From: Lachnospiraceae bacterium
GTDB lineage: Bacteria > Bacillota_A > Clostridia > Lachnospirales > Lachnospiraceae
Reading direction: 5' to 3'
DNA: 52,617 nucleotides
Assembly: GCA_017996675.1 (NCBI GenBank)
Contig: JAGOGN010000001.1
Location: forward strand, 1 to 52,617
The notes under the pieces are model-generated. The model was not told where the DNA came from. It saw only the letters and a list, made by a program, of their open reading frames with translations, and did not search any database. Position 1 is the stretch's first letter; every line of letters starts with the position of its first letter. Made by a program: the position numbers and the translations under genes. Of the stretch, positions 46,385-52,617 are shown in pieces.

Positions 46385-46594
46385 ATGGAAATTATTCAGT
46401 TAAGAGAAGATTATATTAAACTTGGCCAAGCATTAAAAGCTGCTGGTTTAGTTGGTTCTGGTGTTGAAGCAAAAATTGTTATTTCAGAGGGTCTAGTTAA
46501 AGTAAATGGAAAAGTTGAAATGCAAAGAGGAAAAAAATTAGTTCACGGAGATGTTGTTTCTTTTGAAAATGAAACAATTAAAATTGAAAAATGA
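46385..46594 (+). CDS. yaaA: S4-domain RNA-binding protein YaaA
   Basis: A 69-residue S4 domain protein that stands between dnaN and recF in most Firmicutes. The RNA-binding core reads YIKLGQALKAAGLVGSGVEAK then GLVKVNGKVEMQRGKKL. AAAAGGAG sits before the ATG. Its stop TGA overlaps the recF ATG as ATGA, so the two are translationally coupled. Role poorly known; relatives bind ribosome-related RNA. Confidence 0.94.
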   Translation: MEIIQLREDYIKLGQALKAAGLVGSGVEAKIVISEGLVKVNGKVEMQRGKKLVHGDVVSFENETIKIEK

Positions 46595-47685
46595 TAATTA
46601 AGTCTTTAAAAATGGATCACTTTAGAAATTACGATTCTTTAAATATAGATTTTATGGATGGCACGACAATTTTATATGGGGATAATGCTCAGGGTAAGAC
46701 AAATATTCTTGAGGCTATTTATGTTGCTGCAACATCAAAATCCCATAAAGGTAGCAAAGACAAAGAAATGATTCAATTTAATCAGGATGAAGCTCATATT
46801 AATATTCAAATTGAAAAAAAAGGATCGGATTATGTTGTTGACATGCATCTTAAAAAAAATAAATTAAAGGGAATCGCTATTAATAAAATTCCAATAAAAA
46901 AGGCTAGTGAACTTTTTGGTATTTTGAATGTTATTCTTTTTTCACCAGAAGACTTGAATATTATAAAAAATGGTCCAAGTGAAAGAAGAAGATTTTTAGA
47001 TTTAGAATTATGTCAACTTGATAAAATATATTTAAATGATTTAGTTTCTTATAATAAAATTTTGAATCAAAGAAATAAACTATTGAAGGACATATTATTT
47101 AAACCAGATTTAGAATCTACTCTTGAAATTTGGAATGATCAACTCATTGATTATGGAACTAAAATTATAAGAAAGAGAGCTGAATTTATTCAGCAACTCA
47201 ATTCGATTATTTTTGGAATACATAAAAAATTGTCCGGTAATAAAGAAGATTTGATGATTCAATATGAACCAAATGTAAATGAAAAATATTTTAGAGAAGA
47301 ACTTTTAAAACAACAGGAGAAAGATAAAAAAAGTCTTTCTACCTCTGTTGGTCCACATAGAGATGATTTTTGCATTTTTATAAAAAATGTAGATATCAGA
47401 AAATATGGATCCCAGGGACAACAAAGAAGCGCAGCGTTGTCTTTAAAATTATCAGAGATTGAATTTGTGAAATCAATGATTCATGATAATCCAGTTTTAT
47501 TGTTGGATGATGTTTTATCAGAACTGGATAGTTTAAGACAACATCAATTATTAGAGAGTATTCACGATGTACAAACAGTTATTTCTTGTACAGGTTTGGA
47601 TGAATTTATAAAGAATAGATTTAAAATTAATCGAGTTTATCAGGTTATAGATGGGAAAATAGAGCAGTTTAAAGATCAAAATTAG
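46591..47685 (+). CDS. recF: DNA replication and repair protein RecF
   Basis: A 364-residue SMC-like ATPase that loads RecA at gapped DNA. Walker A is YGDNAQGKTNILEA near residue 30, the ABC signature region GSQGQQRSAALSLKLSE near 275, and Walker B PVLLLDDVLSELD near 300. The RNYDSL near the start and PSERRRFLDLELCQ near 130 are family marks. The ATG overlaps yaaA. Confidence 0.96.
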   Translation: MIIKSLKMDHFRNYDSLNIDFMDGTTILYGDNAQGKTNILEAIYVAATSKSHKGSKDKEMIQFNQDEAHINIQIEKKGSDYVVDMHLKKNKLKGIAINKIPIKKASELFGILNVILFSPEDLNIIKNGPSERRRFLDLELCQLDKIYLNDLVSYNKILNQRNKLLKDILFKPDLESTLEIWNDQLIDYGTKIIRKRAEFIQQLNSIIFGIHKKLSGNKEDLMIQYEPNVNEKYFREELLKQQEKDKKSLSTSVGPHRDDFCIFIKNVDIRKYGSQGQQRSAALSLKLSEIEFVKSMIHDNPVLLLDDVLSELDSLRQHQLLESIHDVQTVISCTGLDEFIKNRFKINRVYQVIDGKIEQFKDQN

Positions 47686-49611
<1,926 letters not shown>

Positions 49612-49624
49612 CCGGAGGAAAGAA

Positions 49625-52147
49625 ATGGAAGACAATATTTTTGATAAAATTCGCGATGTAGACCTAAAAAAAACAATGGAAACTTCTTACATTGATTATG
49701 CGATGAGTGTAATTGCTGCAAGAGCATTACCAGATGTAAGAGATGGATTAAAACCAGTTCAAAGAAGAGTTTTATATTCCATGATTGAGTTAAATAACGG
49801 ACCAGATAAGCCACACCGTAAATGTGCGCGTATTGTCGGTGATACCATGGGTAAATATCATCCACATGGTGATAGTTCTATTTATGGTGCATTAGTAAAT
49901 ATGGCTCAGGAATGGTCGACACGATATCAGTTAGTAGACGGACATGGAAATTTTGGTTCTGTAGATGGAGATGGCGCAGCTGCTATGCGTTATACGGAAG
50001 CAAGATTAAGTAAAATTTCTATGGAAATGCTTGCTGATATAAATAAAAATACAGTTGATTTTATTCCAAACTTTGATGAAACAGAGAGAGAACCAGTGGT
50101 ATTACCTTCTCGTTATCCAAATCTTTTGGTTAATGGAACAACTGGTATTGCAGTAGGAATGGCTACTAATATTCCTCCTCACAATTTAAGGGAAATAATT
50201 GCAGCAGTTGTAAGAATTATAGATAATCAAATTGAGCATGAACGCAGTACAGAAATTGATGAATTACTTGAAATTGTAAAAGGACCAGATTTTCCTACTG
50301 GAGGTAAAATTCTTGGAACTTTAGGAATTAATGAAGCATATCGCACCGGTCGTGGAAAAATCAGGGTAAGAGCAATCGCTGATATTGAGCCTATGCAAAA
50401 TGGCAAGAATCGAATTATCGTGTCTGAATTACCTTACATGGTAAATAAAGCAAGATTAATTGAAAAAATTGCGGAACTTGTTCGTGATAAAAAAATTATT
50501 GGTATTACAGATTTACGTGATGAGTCCAATCGTCAAGGAATGAGAATTTGTATAGAATTAAGAAGAGATGTAAATGCAAATGTCATTTTGAATCAGTTAT
50601 ACAAACATACACAAATGCAAGATACCTTTGGTGTTATTATGTTAGCACTTGTTAATAACGAGCCAAAAGTATTGAATTTATGTGAAATGTTGAATAATTA
50701 TTTACTTCACCAAAAAGAAGTAGTTACCAGACGAACAGAATATGATTTAAACAAAGCCGAAGAGAGAGCTCATATTTTACAAGGTTTATTGATTGCTTTA
50801 GATCATATTGATGAAGTAATTCGTATTATTAGAGCAAGTAAAGATACAGCAAGTGCAAAACAGAATTTAATGGAACGTTTTGCATTATCCGAAAGACAGT
50901 CACAAGCAATTGTAGATATGAGATTACGTGCATTGACTGGATTAGAAAGAGAAAAGCTGGAAGAAGAATTTGCTGAACTACAGAAAAAAATAGAAGAGTT
51001 AAAATCTATTTTAGGTGATGAAAAGAAATTATTATTGGTAATCAAAGAAGAAATTCAAATTATTGCTGATAAATTCGGAGACGAAAGAAGATCAGAAATT
51101 GGATTTGATGAATTTGATATTTCCATGGAAGATTTAATTCCAAAATCGAATGTAGTAATTACGATGACCAAATTAGGTTATATTAAACGTATGAGTGTTG
51201 ATAATTTTAGAAGTCAGAATCGTGGTGGACGTGGAATTAAAGGAATGGAAACCATTGAAGATGATTATATTGAAGAATTATTAATGACAACATCACATCA
51301 TTATCTGATGTTCTTTACTAGTACAGGAAGAGTATATCGACTGAAGGTTTATGAAATTCCAGAAGCATCTCGTACAGCGAGAGGAACAGCAATCATAAAC
51401 TTATTGCAATTAATGCCTGGTGAAAAAATAACATCCGTAATTCCGATTGCAACTTACGAAGATCATGAATATTTATTTATGGCAACCAAAAAGGGAATTG
51501 TTAAGAAAACACCATTAACAGATTATTCAAATGTAAGAAAAACTGGTTTGGCAGCAATTTCATTAAGAGAAGATGATGAGTTAATAGAAGTAAAAGTAAC
51601 GGATAACACAAAAGAAATATTTATGGTTACAAAATATGGACAGTGTATTCGTTTTAGTGAAAAAGATGTTCGCCAGACCGGAAGAACAAGTATTGGTGTT
51701 CGAGGAATGAATTTAATTAGCGGAGATGAAGTAGTTGGTATGCAATTAAATTCACAAGGAGAAGAACTTCTTATTGTATCAGAAAAAGGCTTGGGAAAAC
51801 GTACGAAACTAGATGAGTTTACCATTCAAAATCGTGGTGGAAAAGGTGTAAAGTGTTATAAAATAACAGAAAAGACCGGAAATATCATTGGTGTAAAAGC
51901 AGTAAATTCAGATAATGAAATTATGTTGATTACAATAGAAGGTATTATCATTCGAATGAAAACAGAAGCTATTTCTATTTTGGGTCGTGTTACTTCTGGA
52001 GTAAAACTAATTAATATGAATGAAGACATTACTGTGGCTGTATTAGCAAAAGTAAAAGAAGACATTCAAATTGAAGATGGTTTTGATGAATTAGAAGATT
52101 CAGAAGAAGTAGAAGAATTAGAAGAAACCAACAATACAGAGGAATAA
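49625..52147 (+). CDS. gyrA: DNA gyrase subunit A
   Basis: An 840-residue breakage-reunion subunit. The active tyrosine is in [11 protein letters not shown] near residue 118; the quinolone region reads [17 protein letters not shown], with Ser at E. coli position 83 and Gly at position 87. The C-terminal beta-pinwheel includes the GyrA box [10 protein letters not shown] near 530 and related repeats, and the last ~40 residues are strongly acidic. It follows gyrB by 13 bases. No terminator is seen after it. Confidence 0.97.
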   Translation: MEDNIFDKIRDVDLKKTMETSYIDYAMSVIAARALPDVRDGLKPVQRRVLYSMIELNNGPDKPHRKCARIVGDTMGKYHPHGDSSIYGALVNMAQEWSTRYQLVDGHGNFGSVDGDGAAAMRYTEARLSKISMEMLADINKNTVDFIPNFDETEREPVVLPSRYPNLLVNGTTGIAVGMATNIPPHNLREIIAAVVRIIDNQIEHERSTEIDELLEIVKGPDFPTGGKILGTLGINEAYRTGRGKIRVRAIADIEPMQNGKNRIIVSELPYMVNKARLIEKIAELVRDKKIIGITDLRDESNRQGMRICIELRRDVNANVILNQLYKHTQMQDTFGVIMLALVNNEPKVLNLCEMLNNYLLHQKEVVTRRTEYDLNKAEERAHILQGLLIALDHIDEVIRIIRASKDTASAKQNLMERFALSERQSQAIVDMRLRALTGLEREKLEEEFAELQKKIEELKSILGDEKKLLLVIKEEIQIIADKFGDERRSEIGFDEFDISMEDLIPKSNVVITMTKLGYIKRMSVDNFRSQNRGGRGIKGMETIEDDYIEELLMTTSHHYLMFFTSTGRVYRLKVYEIPEASRTARGTAIINLLQLMPGEKITSVIPIATYEDHEYLFMATKKGIVKKTPLTDYSNVRKTGLAAISLREDDELIEVKVTDNTKEIFMVTKYGQCIRFSEKDVRQTGRTSIGVRGMNLISGDEVVGMQLNSQGEELLIVSEKGLGKRTKLDEFTIQNRGGKGVKCYKITEKTGNIIGVKAVNSDNEIMLITIEGIIIRMKTEAISILGRVTSGVKLINMNEDITVAVLAKVKEDIQIEDGFDELEDSEEVEELEETNNTEE

Positions 52148-52150
52148 GAA

Positions 52151-52617
52151 TTGAAAAAAGCAGATTTAATCATCCTGAGTCCAGTAATATTTACTGGATT
52201 TCAGGATGAAACTGTATCAGGAATGATTGCAGTGGTGGACGGAATAATTGAATATGTGGGATCGAATGATCAATTTGATCAATATAAAAGTGAAAAGACG
52301 AAAGTGATTCTTGTGGAAAATGGAATGGTTGTTCCAGGTTTTCATGATTCTCATATTCACCTTTATTTAGCTGCTCTTTATGAATCAGGAAGATTCATTG
52401 TTTGTAAAGGGGATCAAAGTGAGGAAGAATGTGTAAAAACCCTTTTTTCCAGAGTATCCTATGTGGATAAAGAGGAGTGGATTTTAGCATCTGGCTGGTA
52501 TCATCCAATATGGAATCCAAGACAACTTCCCTCTCATAACTTATTGGATTCATTTTTTCCTAACAATCCTGTTTGCTTTCTGTCTGAAGATTGTCATTCA
52601 TTATGGTTAAATTCGAA
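52151..52617 (+). CDS. Amidohydrolase family protein (YtcJ-like), 5' part
   Basis: The first ~155 residues of a metal-dependent hydrolase that runs off the window. From the TTG at 52151 (GAGGAA upstream, inside the end of gyrA) it reads LKKADLIILSPVIFTGFQDE, then VVDGIIEYVGSNDQFD, and the metal motif HxH in VVPGFHDSHIHLYLAAL. The rest (ILASGWYHPIWNPR) is typical of amidohydrolase family 3. It is probably co-transcribed with gyrA. Substrate unknown. Confidence 0.82.
   Translation, partial: MKKADLIILSPVIFTGFQDETVSGMIAVVDGIIEYVGSNDQFDQYKSEKTKVILVENGMVVPGFHDSHIHLYLAALYESGRFIVCKGDQSEEECVKTLFSRVSYVDKEEWILASGWYHPIWNPRQLPSHNLLDSFFPNNPVCFLSEDCHSLWLNS

Noticed and set aside
49856..49906. Claim of acquired quinolone resistance from Gly at position 87
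   Set aside because: It may be the native residue of this lineage; a single sequence cannot show acquisition.

Overview
This is a 52.6 kb chromosomal segment spanning the replication origin of a low-GC Gram-positive anaerobe, most likely a member of the Lachnospiraceae (class Clostridia). The evidence is AT-rich coding sequence, MecA, GdpP, RicT, YaaR and YidD, a DegS/DegU-like two-component pair, the DUF3881 and DUF4446 families next to parB, and the gene order rpmH-dnaA-dnaN-yaaA-recF-gyrB-gyrA. I could not run any search, so the family assignment rests on remembered protein families and gene order.

Layout. 1-720 is the 3' part of mecA. 0.8-5.3 kb, minus strand, holds a DUF1858 protein and a four-gene cell-surface module: a lipoprotein with SH3 and transglutaminase-like domains, a small lipoprotein, an MBOAT acyltransferase and an AlgX/DHHW-like protein. 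A small 2[4Fe-4S] ferredoxin stands alone at 5.5 kb. 5.7-11.8 kb, minus strand, carries gdpP-rplI-dnaB, rpsF-ssb-rpsR and a sirtuin-DUF951 pair. An LtaS-type phosphoglycerol transferase runs the other way at 11.9-13.9 kb. 14-20 kb is the conserved Bacillus-like block, transcribed as Orn/Lys decarboxylase (yaaO-like), guanylate-kinase-like protein, yaaR, holB, ricT, trmN6-like, rsmI. At its head, 12 bases upstream, sits an AbiEi-like antitoxin gene coupled by a TAATG overlap to an unusual AbiEii-like partner. 21.5-27.1 kb holds an unknown 177-residue protein, dacA, trmB, galE, trxA and pepT.

27.2-33.7 kb contains tRNA-Lys(CTT), a GNAT protein, a membrane protein with a hexanucleotide-encoded Glu-Pro tract and a FliM/FliN-like C-terminal tip, tRNA-Arg(CCT), DUF3881, an HD protein, DUF4446, parB and parA. 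Two perfect 24-base palindromes containing parS lie upstream of parA. 33.7-36.5 kb holds the DegSU-like pair and an alpha/beta hydrolase. 36.5-43.3 kb, minus strand, is rsmG-mnmG-mnmE-jag-yidC-yidD-rnpA-rpmH. oriC, with several DnaA boxes, is at about 43.28-43.75 kb. dnaA, dnaN, yaaA, recF, gyrB and gyrA run rightward from it, followed by the 5' part of an amidohydrolase gene.

Working together: almost all housekeeping genes are co-directional with replication leaving oriC (minus on the left, plus on the right). Initiation (DnaA, DnaN, DnaB, HolB, SSB), topology (gyrase), segregation (ParAB-parS), membrane insertion (YidC/YidD/Jag), tRNA and rRNA modification (MnmE/G, RsmG, RsmI, TrmB) and c-di-AMP turnover (GdpP) are grouped here. 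The best candidates for something undescribed are the AbiEi-coupled partner lacking a visible nucleotidyltransferase signature, and the Glu-Pro-repeat membrane protein.
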